A stretch of DNA of 46,225 nt, taken from positions 1 through 46,225 of the IMG/VR virus record IMGVR_UViG_3300042516_001195, one strand, 5' to 3'. Under the pieces are notes generated by a model. The model saw only the letters and a program-made list of their open reading frames with translations, searched no databases and had not been told where the DNA came from. Source of the DNA: a virus. How positions within the stretch are numbered: the stretch's first letter is position 1; each line of letters starts with the position of its first letter. Shown here piece after piece: positions 8,723-17,372 of this stretch. The position numbers were made by a program, and so were the translations under genes.

Positions 8723-8928
8723 TAGAGTCCGAAAATCTTTTTAACCATCTCAGCAGCAACACCTGGACCGAGCAATACAGCAGCAATTACCGCATAAAGC
8801 AGATACTCAATTTTTGCCATGCGCTTGGAGCCTGACTCAAAAGATTTTTGGATGCCCTCATAGCGATGAGCGCAAACTTGCTCATGCGTAGTCAATCTGG
8901 CCTCCGTTGCATCTATCTGTTCGCTCAT
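8722..8928 (-). CDS. XhlA-like small membrane protein (68 aa)
   Basis: A charged coiled-coil N-terminus (EARLTTHEQVCAHRYEGI) precedes one membrane helix (YLLYAVIAAVLLGPGVA), the architecture of haemolysin XhlA-type proteins that assist phage lysis. A relative at 40282-40461 shares ATEARL-THE-VCA-RYE in its N-terminus but has a different anchor. In phage B the relative sits directly before the lysis cassette, while here it is 7 kb away among tail genes. Family call moderate. Confidence 0.5.
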   Translation of the reverse strand: MSEQIDATEARLTTHEQVCAHRYEGIQKSFESGSKRMAKIEYLLYAVIAAVLLGPGVAAEMVKKIFGL

Positions 8929-8931
8929 GGC

Positions 8932-9375
8932 TTACTCCGGCTGAGTAGGCCATTGGGTGTCCCAAGGAAAGCCTGGTTGCGCCGTAATGTCGCGCAGTGC
9001 TTGGCGGTAGGTGGCCCATGCGGCTTTGTCCACTGGCGCGTCTGCCACCTGTGTCCAATCGCTGCCCTTGAGTTTATCAGTACGCTGACTGCGAGTCTTT
9101 TCGGCTTGCTCTGCGTCCTTGATTGCTTTAGCCTCTTGATCCATGTCGGCCACGCTGTACTTGGTGTACCACTTGCCGTCAATCTGCTCAAGGCCGTCAG
9201 CAAAGCCAACTTGGTAGCGTGTCGGCTGCGCCTGTGGGCCTTCAAAGACCACATCAGCGCCCAAGTCGTTGATAAGGGTTTCGCTCAGTTGCGGAGGCAT
9301 TGAGGTGTTGGAGTGCATTGCACGGAACTCACCCTCGTACATCACTGCGCCTGTCTGTCGGATTCTGATTTGCAT
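8932..9375 (-). CDS. Tail fibre assembly chaperone-like protein (147 aa)
   Basis: Starts MQIRIRQTGAVMYEGEF. The C-terminal third carries KLKGSDWTQVADAPVD...WATYRQALRDI...GFPWDTQWP, the recognisable signature of phage tail assembly chaperone / fibre assembly proteins (RxxRxxxLxxSDWTQ...WxxYRQALRD). It directly follows the 637-aa fibre gene, the expected place for a chaperone of that fibre. Confidence 0.65.
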   Translation of the reverse strand: MQIRIRQTGAVMYEGEFRAMHSNTSMPPQLSETLINDLGADVVFEGPQAQPTRYQVGFADGLEQIDGKWYTKYSVADMDQEAKAIKDAEQAEKTRSQRTDKLKGSDWTQVADAPVDKAAWATYRQALRDITAQPGFPWDTQWPTQPE

Positions 9376-9384
9376 AGTTGTTCC

Positions 9385-11295
9385 TTATGCGATTGCCAAG
9401 AAGATGTAAGTCGCGCTGCTCACGTTCACATTCGTTGCAGAGACTTGGTTGACCACAAAGCCTGTGCTGTCAGTGTCAATGGTGTCGTCCGTTGTGACTT
9501 CTGCTGCCGTTGTGTTGAGGCTGAGGTGCGGATCGTTACCGCTGACGATACCTCGCGCTGTGTCCCAGACGTACCAATCACCAGTGTCGTCAGTGCGCTT
9601 GATCATCACAAACCTTGCGCCGCCAGTGAAGCCACAGTTGATTGTCTGACTGCTGCCATTGCCTGTGTAGCTGCCGACTTTGCTTACGCCGGGGCAAGTT
9701 GCAAATAGGTAGGCAACAATACTACCACCACTATTATTTACCTCCACTCTTGTTCCAACTGTAAATACCGAAGAAGTTGGAGTCGTTGAATTCCAATAAA
9801 GTGAATTAGTAATAGGTGAACCCGCAGAATTCAATCTCAAAGCTTGAGTGTTGGGTAAAGATGCAGAATAAACAGCCCAGTCTTCAACATAACTTCTGCC
9901 TTTAATAATCATCAACTCAGGCACTGCTGCCAAGTTGTGCGCCACAGTCCGTGCAACTCCCGTCCCCGTATAGCAAACCTCATCAAAGAAGCCGGGGGCG
10001 CGTCTGAAGAACCAGTTAATAGTTGTGTTACCAGTTCCATTTATTGCGCTGTTAAAACTTGTTCCAAGAGAAATACCATCCATATTAAATGATGTTATAT
10101 CTTGTGTGGATGAACTAGTTGTTTGTTCAGCATCTGTGTTTGTTGTAGCAAGATAATTTGCCCTTCCTCTTAATCTATCTGCAACAGTAGTCGCATTACC
10201 TGAAGCCCCTCTAATTTGGTCAATCACCAAATCTGGTGGGAAATTTAAACCTGAAATAGTTGCAGCAGAACCAGTACCAGTTCTTATTGCTGGAGAAAAC
10301 ACACTCGTACCCGTTGTCGGCACTTTCATCGGGCCACGGCGTATGGCTATGTAGATGTAGGTTTGAGAACCAGACAAGCCACGTGCTTCAAATCCTGTGC
10401 TTGTTGGGAACCCATCGCCGCCAACTGTCTCGGCGTCCGATTCATTAGCACGGAGCCAATTTCTACCACCGCTACGGTTAGACCAGCCGCGCATGGTGTC
10501 TGAAATTTGCCACAGGTCACTTGCTGTGCTACTTTTCCACATAACCCACTGCGGCTCATATCCAAGATTTACAGTTGCATTTGCAGAGCCATCAGTCGTA
10601 AACGACCCACACGAAATCACGTTGTCCGTACCCGTCAGGCCAAAGCCTCCTGCGTCATGGGCGAAGACGTAGGCTACGTAGGTGCGACCAGAAGCGTTAT
10701 AAAGCGAAGAACCTCCATCAAGAGTAAATGACGTACCTCCAACGGAAGAAAGCCATGAAAACGTCTGCTCAGACCCTGTTGTATTTAAATATATAAATTT
10801 ACTTGTCCCAAGAGACCTGTGATAGACCATCCATTGATCTGCGTCGCTAGTACATTTAATAATGATGCAACCGGGATTTGAGGTGAGAGAATGGTTAATT
10901 ACTTGGTTTGTCCCATTCCCCGTATACGTCACCACATCAAAGAACTTTGGCTGCTCTCTGAAGGTCCATGAAGCGTAGGTGGAGCTACTGGCATTACTAC
11001 CGGGGCCAGTAGTAAAACCTGTTGTTCCAAAAGAAGTGATAAGGTTGGCTGAAAATGCTGACGCATTAGTTGCGTTAGAAAGTAAGTAGTTACCCGCGCC
11101 CCTTACCGTGTCTTCCAAAATATTATCGCCAGCAGCACTTCGTAATTTTCTCCACACCAGCCCGCCCTTGCCCGACAGATCAATGCCATTGGTGATAGTC
11201 TGTGTAGAGCCGTTGCCTGTGTAAAGGTAAGTGCTGAAACATGACTCTATATAATTTGCGTCTTCTGATACTTGACTACTGTTACTACTAAACAT
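9385..11295 (-). CDS. Large tail fibre with repeated YTGNGS-type domains (636 aa)
   Basis: Starts MFSSNSSQVSEDAN at 11295 with AAGGA eight bases upstream, overlapping the end of the homing endonuclease by eight bases. The protein consists of about four homologous units of roughly 150 residues. Each opens with YTGNGS/T-Q-I and contains P-vm-iK / W-v-D / GF-V / YIFLAIA-type strands (YIYIAIRRGPM, YVFAHDAGG, YLFATCPG). Such repeats occur in fibres of aquatic phages. It presumably projects from the tail and contacts the host surface. Earlier in-frame starts lie inside the endonuclease gene. Confidence 0.7.
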   Translation of the reverse strand: MFSSNSSQVSEDANYIESCFSTYLYTGNGSTQTITNGIDLSGKGGLVWRKLRSAAGDNILEDTVRGAGNYLLSNATNASAFSANLITSFGTTGFTTGPGSNASSSTYASWTFREQPKFFDVVTYTGNGTNQVINHSLTSNPGCIIIKCTSDADQWMVYHRSLGTSKFIYLNTTGSEQTFSWLSSVGGTSFTLDGGSSLYNASGRTYVAYVFAHDAGGFGLTGTDNVISCGSFTTDGSANATVNLGYEPQWVMWKSSTASDLWQISDTMRGWSNRSGGRNWLRANESDAETVGGDGFPTSTGFEARGLSGSQTYIYIAIRRGPMKVPTTGTSVFSPAIRTGTGSAATISGLNFPPDLVIDQIRGASGNATTVADRLRGRANYLATTNTDAEQTTSSSTQDITSFNMDGISLGTSFNSAINGTGNTTINWFFRRAPGFFDEVCYTGTGVARTVAHNLAAVPELMIIKGRSYVEDWAVYSASLPNTQALRLNSAGSPITNSLYWNSTTPTSSVFTVGTRVEVNNSGGSIVAYLFATCPGVSKVGSYTGNGSSQTINCGFTGGARFVMIKRTDDTGDWYVWDTARGIVSGNDPHLSLNTTAAEVTTDDTIDTDSTGFVVNQVSATNVNVSSATYIFLAIA

Positions 11296-11968
11296 TTTTG
11301 ATTTCCTTACAGTTATCAAAGTGCCAACGGTTAGCTGTGTTAACAGCTACTGCTTTTTGACAATGAGGGCACTGAACTTTTTGTTTTGGAATGCCTTTTC
11401 GATGTGCACTCATTTTGGAGCAAGCCTCAACAGTATGAGTTTTGCCTTTCATTGGGCTGGGCCTACCTTTTAAAGCCTCTGATACTTTACTTTTTGTTTC
11501 TTCTGACGGACGGTAATTAGTTTCAAGACGTGCCTTAGCAATGTTTTTACGGCCCTGCTCGGATTTGGGTTTACGCATATTGTTTTGATGCTCTTCCGAG
11601 AAAACCCTGCCTTTAAACTTTTCACGCATCATTTGCTTATGTTCTTCAGTGTGCTTGTACCCCTGAGCGCCATCACCGCCATCAGTCATATTGGTTAGTT
11701 TAAAACCCAAGTCACGCATTTCAGCGATTAGCAAACACTCAAGGTCAAGCGCCTGTTTGTCAGATACGTTTTCTACCAGCTTAATAACAATTGGCGCCAT
11801 GCCAAGACGCATCAATTTGCGAATTTTGCTGAGCTTAAGTGATTTGCGCTGGACATAGTATTTGGCTTCTGCAACGTGAGCATTACAACGCTCCCCACTG
11901 CCCTTGCCAACATAAAATGGCAAGTTGTTGCGTGGGTCAATTAGCGTGTAAATGTAAGATGCGTTCAT
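11288..11968 (-). CDS. GIY-YIG homing endonuclease with NUMOD3 repeats (226 aa)
   Basis: The N-terminal GIY-YIG core has YIYTLID (residues 5-11) and FYVGKG (18-23). The middle repeats short basic units of NUMOD3 type (HTEEHKQMM, FSEEHQNNM, PSEETKSKV, KGRPSPMKGKTHT). The C-terminus has a CPHC ... H-x-C finger (residues about 199-217). Such enzymes nick a defined target and spread their own gene. It is inserted between two tail fibre genes and overlaps the downstream fibre start by eight bases. It is a mobile gene and not needed for virion assembly. Confidence 0.85.
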   Translation of the reverse strand: MNASYIYTLIDPRNNLPFYVGKGSGERCNAHVAEAKYYVQRKSLKLSKIRKLMRLGMAPIVIKLVENVSDKQALDLECLLIAEMRDLGFKLTNMTDGGDGAQGYKHTEEHKQMMREKFKGRVFSEEHQNNMRKPKSEQGRKNIAKARLETNYRPSEETKSKVSEALKGRPSPMKGKTHTVEACSKMSAHRKGIPKQKVQCPHCQKAVAVNTANRWHFDNCKEIKNV

Positions 11969-11970
11969 TT

Positions 11971-12747
11971 TTACACCGTGTAGTTCTTGCCAGCGTCTGA
12001 TCCGTACCAGTTGGTCCCGTCAGCCGTGAACACATACTTGTCCAGCTTGGATGCAGTGGCAGTGATCGTTGGCGCAGTCGCACTAGGCCACTTCACAGCA
12101 GAAGGCCAAGTCACTGTGCGTGAGCCTGTACCGTCTTGCTTCAACAGCATGATGAAACTTCTGCCAGCAGTGGCTGTTGGGAATGTGAATGTGCAGTTGC
12201 CTGTCAGCGTCAGGATCTGGACTGAGCCGTTGGCCAGATCAATCGTGTAGGTTGTGCCAGTGTTGGCTGTTGCCACTTCCTCGGTGTACCCGTTGGTGAA
12301 CGTGCCAGCCTCAATCGTCTTGTTCGTCACCGTCTGCGTGGCAGTCGTACCCACAACGCCGGTCAGCGTATTGTCAGCGTAGGCAATCGTCTTGTTGGTC
12401 AGCGTCTGCGTACCTGTCAAGGTCACATCGGCGCCAATGGCCGTTCTGAAATCTGAAGCACCCAAGGCCGACACAGAGTTGTCTGCGTTAAACCTAGGAA
12501 ATGTCACAGCAGACGGGTTTGTCACTGTGAACAAGTTTCCGCCCAAAGTGGTGGCCCCAAGGTTTGTCCTAGCCCCTGACGCTGTTGCCGCACCAGTTCC
12601 ACCCTTGTTAACCTTCAGCACTGGACCAGGATCAAACAAAGCATCAATGCTGTCAAAGTCCGCATTGATCTTTGTTCCCCAACTGTCAGTTGACGCGCCA
12701 ACTTCTGGTTTGGTTAAGCCGAGGTTGGTTGTTGTGGTATCTGCCAT
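11971..12747 (-). CDS. Tail fibre protein (258 aa)
   Basis: Start at 12747 (MADTTTTNLGLTKPEVG) with AGGAA upstream; an in-frame upstream start is less well supported. The N-terminus LGLTKPEVGASTDSWGTKIN is a widespread phage fibre motif. Next come VNKGGTGAATASGARTNLGA and LTGTQTLTNKTI, both classic fibre repeats, and a C-terminal beta domain ending YVFTADGTNWYG. It may form part of the adhesion apparatus with neighbouring fibres. The next gene downstream is the homing endonuclease. Confidence 0.75.
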   Translation of the reverse strand: MADTTTTNLGLTKPEVGASTDSWGTKINADFDSIDALFDPGPVLKVNKGGTGAATASGARTNLGATTLGGNLFTVTNPSAVTFPRFNADNSVSALGASDFRTAIGADVTLTGTQTLTNKTIAYADNTLTGVVGTTATQTVTNKTIEAGTFTNGYTEEVATANTGTTYTIDLANGSVQILTLTGNCTFTFPTATAGRSFIMLLKQDGTGSRTVTWPSAVKWPSATAPTITATASKLDKYVFTADGTNWYGSDAGKNYTV

Positions 12748-12755
12748 ATAAATTC

Positions 12756-13343
12756 CTAGTGAATTTTTGTCCAAGCTTGAGATTCATTTGCAACTGGAGT
12801 CCAGGTGCTAGAATTGTTTGACACTGGTGTCCAACTTTCTGCTATATCTGAAATTTTTGTCCAAGTTGCGCTAATGTCATTGATATCATTCCATGATTCT
12901 GGAATGTCAACTTCATTTTCCCACTTTTTGCGAACAATTATATTTACTGTTGAGGCGCAAGAAAGTATAGCCGATGGGCTAGTAATGTAAATAGCAGAAG
13001 AGGCAAACGCACTGGATGCTGCTAATACAGACCTAGCATTGAGTTCAACATTGGATGCCGCTGCAATGCTGGATATTGATGAGATGGTGGCCTGACCTAC
13101 TGCATATCTCAAAGCACTTGCGCTTATTTCGCTGTCTGATGCAATAGTTGCTTGTCCAACAACATATCTGAAGGCGCTGGAGCTGATGGCGCTGTCGGAT
13201 GCGATTGTGGCCGCAGCCCCATAAACAAAATTGGCGCTGGCAGTCAGTGCGCTTTCGGACGCAAGCGTAGCTGATGCCGAGTAAATATTAGATAAATTAC
13301 TCGAAAAAGGTGCAACAGAAAACGCTGAAACGCCAAATAACAT
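12756..13343 (-). CDS. Repeat protein of the tail fibre cluster: Ala/Ser repeats plus Trp decapeptide repeats (195 aa)
   Basis: Two repeat families are stacked. Residues about 18-100 are four units of about 20 residues built on ATIASDS-IS-SALRY-VGQ. The C-terminal ~47 residues are five decapeptides with Trp at position 3 (ESWNDINDIS, ATWTKISDIA, ESWTPVSNNS, STWTPVANES, QAWTKIH). One hydrophobic stretch lies between them. The start overlaps the stop of the 89-aa gene (TAATG). No family recognised; position suggests a fibre or its tip. Confidence 0.6.
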   Translation of the reverse strand: MLFGVSAFSVAPFSSNLSNIYSASATLASESALTASANFVYGAAATIASDSAISSSAFRYVVGQATIASDSEISASALRYAVGQATISSISSIAAASNVELNARSVLAASSAFASSAIYITSPSAILSCASTVNIIVRKKWENEVDIPESWNDINDISATWTKISDIAESWTPVSNNSSTWTPVANESQAWTKIH

Positions 13344-13612
13344 TAAGCGTCCTCTGCGCCTTCAAACTCGGGCTTTTGCTTGATGATGGCGTACAGGGCA
13401 GCGCGGTCAGCACCAGCCACATACTCGTCACCAGCAACTTGCACCTTGCCAGCGGAGAGTGGCTGCTTGCCAGCTTCACGGGCTTCTTTGGATGCGTAGC
13501 CGTAGAAGGTCACTTCAGTGCCTTTGCCTTTGAAGTCTTCTTGAACAGCACCGATGTTCCAGTATGTCGCGGGGATGCCGAAGTCTGTATCGACTGATTT
13601 GATGAGGGCCAT
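13343..13612 (-). CDS. 89-aa conserved tail-region protein (copy A)
   Basis: Begins MALIKSVDTDFGIPATYWNI; short beta-rich sequence with a helical acidic end (EFEGAEDA). It differs from the product of 40484-40753 at one residue (YAIIKQ versus YQIIKQ), and the DNA is nearly identical too. It follows a large fibre gene in both phages A and B. Function unknown; the constant association with the fibre suggests a small virion or fibre-related protein. Confidence 0.7.
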   Translation of the reverse strand: MALIKSVDTDFGIPATYWNIGAVQEDFKGKGTEVTFYGYASKEAREAGKQPLSAGKVQVAGDEYVAGADRAALYAIIKQKPEFEGAEDA

Positions 13613-13624
13613 GATTTCTCCTAT

Positions 13625-16339
13625 TTAAGCAATAACTGCAAGTCGGCGGATTGTACCGCCCGAGTCTTTTATCTCAACGTAGCCTTGGATGGTCAAAGCC
13701 ATGTTTGCTGTGTATGTACCGAAACGCACGTTGCCTGTTCCTTTGGGTGTCAGAGAAAGGTCAATGTTGGTGTCTGTGCCAGCAACACTAAATGCAGGGG
13801 CAGAACCTGCAACAGAACCTGTAGCTTGTAAAAAATTAACGGCTGATGCAGTATGAATTACAGATAGTTGCGTTGTGCTTAAATCGGTTCTAAGTCCTAC
13901 AGAGCCAGAACCTTTGCTTGCAAGCACAATATTAACTGACGCATCAGAACCCTGAGCAGAAATTACAGGTCTTCCACCAGTAGCCGCCCCCGTCACCTGT
14001 ACGAAGTTCACAGCAGAGGCTGTGTGGGCTACACGGAGTTGTTCTTGTGCAGCGTTGTTGGTGTACAAACCAATCTGCGATGTGCCTTTACTGGACAATC
14101 CCAGAAAAATGTTTGTATCCGAGCCTTGCGCTGTGATTAAAGGGCCGTTACCTGCTGTTCTACCTTGAACTCCAAGATAATTAACGCCAGTTCCGCCAGC
14201 ATCAAAAAGACGCAATGCCTCACCGCCCGGAGTTCTAAGCGACATTGTGCTACCAATGGATTGCACAGTCGTCCCAGACCCCACAGTCGCATAAGCAGCA
14301 GCACCGCTACCACCGCCACCTGAGAAGGTCACAGTGGGTTGTTCAACGTAGCCAGAGCCAGCGTTGGTGATGGTGAAGGATGTTTGAACAGCGTAGTTCA
14401 GGTTAAATGTTGCGCCTGTTCCTGTGCCTCCAGTAACAGATGCGGGGTTTGTCGGTGTAGTTGAGTATGTACCAAACCGTGTAACCGTTACGCTCGTAAT
14501 GACCCCTGCTGAAACTGTAGCCACAGTCAGTTGTGTCGTTTGCGTAGTTGCAGTTCCGCCAACAACAGTCAAAACATCGTTAACTGTATAGCCAGTCCCA
14601 CCAGATTGAATGCTTGTAATTCCGTTGATAACTGCGGTGGCTGTTGCAGTAGCTTGAACCCCGCCAGCAGTGGTCGGTGCGCTGATAGCAACCGAGGGGA
14701 CGCTCGTATACCCACTACCAGCAGCAGTCCTCGTAATCGCAGTAACAGTACCGCCGTTGCTGATGTTTACCCCGTTTGCTCCAGTGGAGATGTTGACCGT
14801 AGGTGCGCTAATGGTTGTCGTTCCAAGCGAACCAGATACGGCAGAGCCAATGTTGATGTTGGTCGTGGAGCCAGAAACGCCAGCAGTGCCGATGTTGACC
14901 GTTTTCAAACTGCCTGAAATAGTTGCGCCGCTTGCAAACGCAGCCGTTTGCGCTCCAGTCGAGGTGGCTAGTGCTACCGTTCCAGCAGCGTTTACAGATG
15001 CAAAGTTACTTGTACCGCCAATGTTTAATGTGCCTTGAACACCCAGAGTCCCATCAACGTATGCGTTAGCGCCAGCAACAAAGTTCCCGTTTGCCCTTAA
15101 AGCACCGCCTACAGCCAAACTGCTTGTGTCCAGCTTTACGGCATTGTTGGCGGTGTTGTACTGATAAACAGCGTCTGTTGTACTGCCAACCGTGTAAACG
15201 CGGTTTATTGCGGTGCTGTCGATGAATAATCCGTTAGGGGTTACATCTTGGAAACCAATGTAGAAATTATTGACAGGTGTTGCGGTACTGACATCCCATG
15301 CTGTGCCAAGGTTGTATTCCCAGATGTCATCGCCAATCGTTCCGAGCACCCACATCTTCAAGCCATCATCACTTAGGTTTACTTGGTTAGCTGCACCCTC
15401 TTGCACCACAACGCTGTAGAAAACTCCACCGTAAGAAGCGGTAGATACGTCCCATGCAGTTGAAAGCGTGTATTGGAAAACTGTATCCTGAGACGTTCCA
15501 ATCACATACATTATTGTGCCGTCTGGCTTAAACCATAAACCAGTTGGCGTACCTTCTTGTGACGCAACGTTAAATGACTTGCTTGCATAGGAAGCTGTAG
15601 CAACGCTCCAAGCCGTTCCAAGGGTATATTGGAAAACTAGGTCACTTGCGCTTCCAATAACAAACATTGACAAACCATTAGGCTGGAAAAAAACATCTTG
15701 CGGTGAGTTGTCTTGAGCCGAAGTTGAAAACGTAGTAACAAACGTGGCAGTCGTGATGTCCCATGCAGTGCCAAGCGTGTACTCGTTTACGTCATCACCA
15801 GTGCTTCCGTTGACATACATCTTTGTGCCATTGTTGCCAATGAACAAACCCGTTGGTGATGATTCCTGACTTCCAATAAAGAAGCTATTGCCAGAGTAAA
15901 GCCACCCTGTGATGGTGTCGTTCTCGTTGAACGCTGAGTCACCTGTTGCAGTGGTTACAGCAACTTCTGTGAACGTACCGGCATTGGGGGTTGTGCCGCC
16001 GATTGCAGGGGGTGTTGCCAGTGTGTCAGTCGATGCCGCCCGTTCTGCTGGGTAAGTGACAAAGACATCCTTTGTCCCAGCAGAGAAGTTGACAGCAGTG
16101 CCGCCATTGCTGGACTCCAAGATGGTGTCACGCGACAGCACCGTGCCAGATGCCGTGTATGTGCCGATACCCACTTCCCACTCATTGGCCGCAGCATTGA
16201 CGATGCCGTAATAAGTGGTGTTGGCATTGCCAATGACAGAAAACGACTGAAACCCAGCCAATGCACCACCCAGGGTGATTGATCCAGTTCCAGTTGTCTC
16301 AGAAGTCTCTCTGACCCTATCTTTAAGCACCAAGGCCAT
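13625..16339 (-). CDS. Large modular tail fibre with beta-propeller-like repeats (904 aa)
   Basis: The N-terminus (MALVLKDRVRETSETTGTGS) is a common phage fibre anchor domain. Residues about 150-395 contain five to six repeats of about 48 residues of the form GTxMYVIGxxxDxVFQYTLxTAWDVSTAxY, suggesting a beta-propeller. Then come GSGYTSVPxV-type beta repeats, Gly-rich strands, and repeated HTASAVNFVQVTGAATGG / ISAQGSD units. The last ~30 residues (KGTGNVRFGTYTA...IRRLAVIA) are shared almost exactly with the phage B fibre at 40863-43184. Probable receptor-binding fibre. Confidence 0.75.
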   Translation of the reverse strand: MALVLKDRVRETSETTGTGSITLGGALAGFQSFSVIGNANTTYYGIVNAAANEWEVGIGTYTASGTVLSRDTILESSNGGTAVNFSAGTKDVFVTYPAERAASTDTLATPPAIGGTTPNAGTFTEVAVTTATGDSAFNENDTITGWLYSGNSFFIGSQESSPTGLFIGNNGTKMYVNGSTGDDVNEYTLGTAWDITTATFVTTFSTSAQDNSPQDVFFQPNGLSMFVIGSASDLVFQYTLGTAWSVATASYASKSFNVASQEGTPTGLWFKPDGTIMYVIGTSQDTVFQYTLSTAWDVSTASYGGVFYSVVVQEGAANQVNLSDDGLKMWVLGTIGDDIWEYNLGTAWDVSTATPVNNFYIGFQDVTPNGLFIDSTAINRVYTVGSTTDAVYQYNTANNAVKLDTSSLAVGGALRANGNFVAGANAYVDGTLGVQGTLNIGGTSNFASVNAAGTVALATSTGAQTAAFASGATISGSLKTVNIGTAGVSGSTTNINIGSAVSGSLGTTTISAPTVNISTGANGVNISNGGTVTAITRTAAGSGYTSVPSVAISAPTTAGGVQATATATAVINGITSIQSGGTGYTVNDVLTVVGGTATTQTTQLTVATVSAGVITSVTVTRFGTYSTTPTNPASVTGGTGTGATFNLNYAVQTSFTITNAGSGYVEQPTVTFSGGGGSGAAAYATVGSGTTVQSIGSTMSLRTPGGEALRLFDAGGTGVNYLGVQGRTAGNGPLITAQGSDTNIFLGLSSKGTSQIGLYTNNAAQEQLRVAHTASAVNFVQVTGAATGGRPVISAQGSDASVNIVLASKGSGSVGLRTDLSTTQLSVIHTASAVNFLQATGSVAGSAPAFSVAGTDTNIDLSLTPKGTGNVRFGTYTANMALTIQGYVEIKDSGGTIRRLAVIA

Positions 16340-16349
16340 GAGGAATCCT

Positions 16350-16748
16350 TTAAGTCAATGTAATGTCCAAATCGCCAGCAGGGATGCGAATGATGTCGCC
16401 ATCGTTGATCGTGCGCGATGAACTTAGTGCAGCCCAGCCCAGCATATTGCCGGATGTAAGTGCATCAAAAATCGCAACGTGTGTAATCGTTCCCCAATTG
16501 CCACCAGATGCCGCCGCAAACTCAATGGCCGCTGCGTTTGTGGCCAATGTGGGTGATGTACCAGACACACTGATTGTGCCTGTCACTTTTCGTGCGTAGC
16601 CATTGCCGGACACCTCAGTACCGCCACCAGCATCAGATGGCGCAGCCGTAAATAGGCCAACATACCAAGCTGTTGGGCGTGTAGCTGTATTGGTCGTAAA
16701 CAAAAAGTTTAGAACCAAATTTTCGCTGTAGTCTGTAAACGATGACAT
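16350..16748 (-). CDS. Small tail protein, Gp80-like (132 aa)
   Basis: Starts MSSFTDYSENLVLNFLFTTN; contains PTAWYVGLFTAAP, GYARKVTG, THVAIFDA and GWAALSSSRTI. These make up a pattern I recognise from small tail-fibre-associated proteins of many phages (often labelled Gp80-like or tail fibre protein). Mostly beta. It lies between the adaptor gene and the large fibre, probably linking tail and fibres; exact role unknown. Confidence 0.6.
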   Translation of the reverse strand: MSSFTDYSENLVLNFLFTTNTATRPTAWYVGLFTAAPSDAGGGTEVSGNGYARKVTGTISVSGTSPTLATNAAAIEFAAASGGNWGTITHVAIFDALTSGNMLGWAALSSSRTINDGDIIRIPAGDLDITLT

Positions 16749-16751
16749 TTA

Positions 16752-17372
16752 TTACCCCAAAGTTTTGGCTCTGACAACAGGAGTTGAAGAAACAGAAGCC
16801 CGTTGATCTGCTACTTCAATATCCCCCAGTGTATTGGTGTATAACTGACTCCATACTGCTAGACGCTCATCGTCTTTAAGGTATGGAGAGGCTTCAAGCA
16901 AAGACCCGTACAGATACAAGTCTGGGGCATATGCCAATAGCCAGTTGCTTGTGTTTGCGTTACTCAGTGCAGGAATCTTAGCATAGTAGGTAAGTTCTGC
17001 CGAGTATGTCGTGTCTGGACTTGGGATAAATTCAATCTGACTACCAACAATTGTGTAGTACAGCGGTTGTCCAGGAGCCATGTAGCTTGAAGCTTTGAGT
17101 TCGTCACCTTGAGCCTCAGTTACAAACTTCAACCTAATAATAGGATTGGTGTTAAGCTGAAATTCTTTCGCCTGAAGCCAATCAGTTGGGTAGGCAAAGA
17201 ATTGAGTATCAATTTGGCCCTCTGCACGAACAACCATTTGTCGTGTACGAACTTTTCGATTGAATTTTGCTTCAGCAAGGGAAATAAAACTCGGGATGAT
17301 TGATGTCAAATCATCACGGTTTAGATAATCCGCTATCGTGCTTTTAAGCTCCGCAAATGTATCAAGTGCCAT
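16752..17372 (-). CDS. Head-to-tail adaptor protein, gp4/SU10-adaptor-like (206 aa)
   Basis: Starts MALDTFAELKSTIADYLNRD. The N-terminal helix pair with LAEAKFNRKVRTRQM, the FAYPTDWLQAKEF core and the C-terminal LLAYAPDLYLYGSLLEASPYL helix form the typical pattern of ring adaptors that bind under the portal. Length is normal for that family. Its start overlaps the end of the glycosyltransferase gene by 11 bases. It would connect the portal at 20663-22807 to the gp10-like hub. Confidence 0.75.
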   Translation of the reverse strand: MALDTFAELKSTIADYLNRDDLTSIIPSFISLAEAKFNRKVRTRQMVVRAEGQIDTQFFAYPTDWLQAKEFQLNTNPIIRLKFVTEAQGDELKASSYMAPGQPLYYTIVGSQIEFIPSPDTTYSAELTYYAKIPALSNANTSNWLLAYAPDLYLYGSLLEASPYLKDDERLAVWSQLYTNTLGDIEVADQRASVSSTPVVRAKTLG

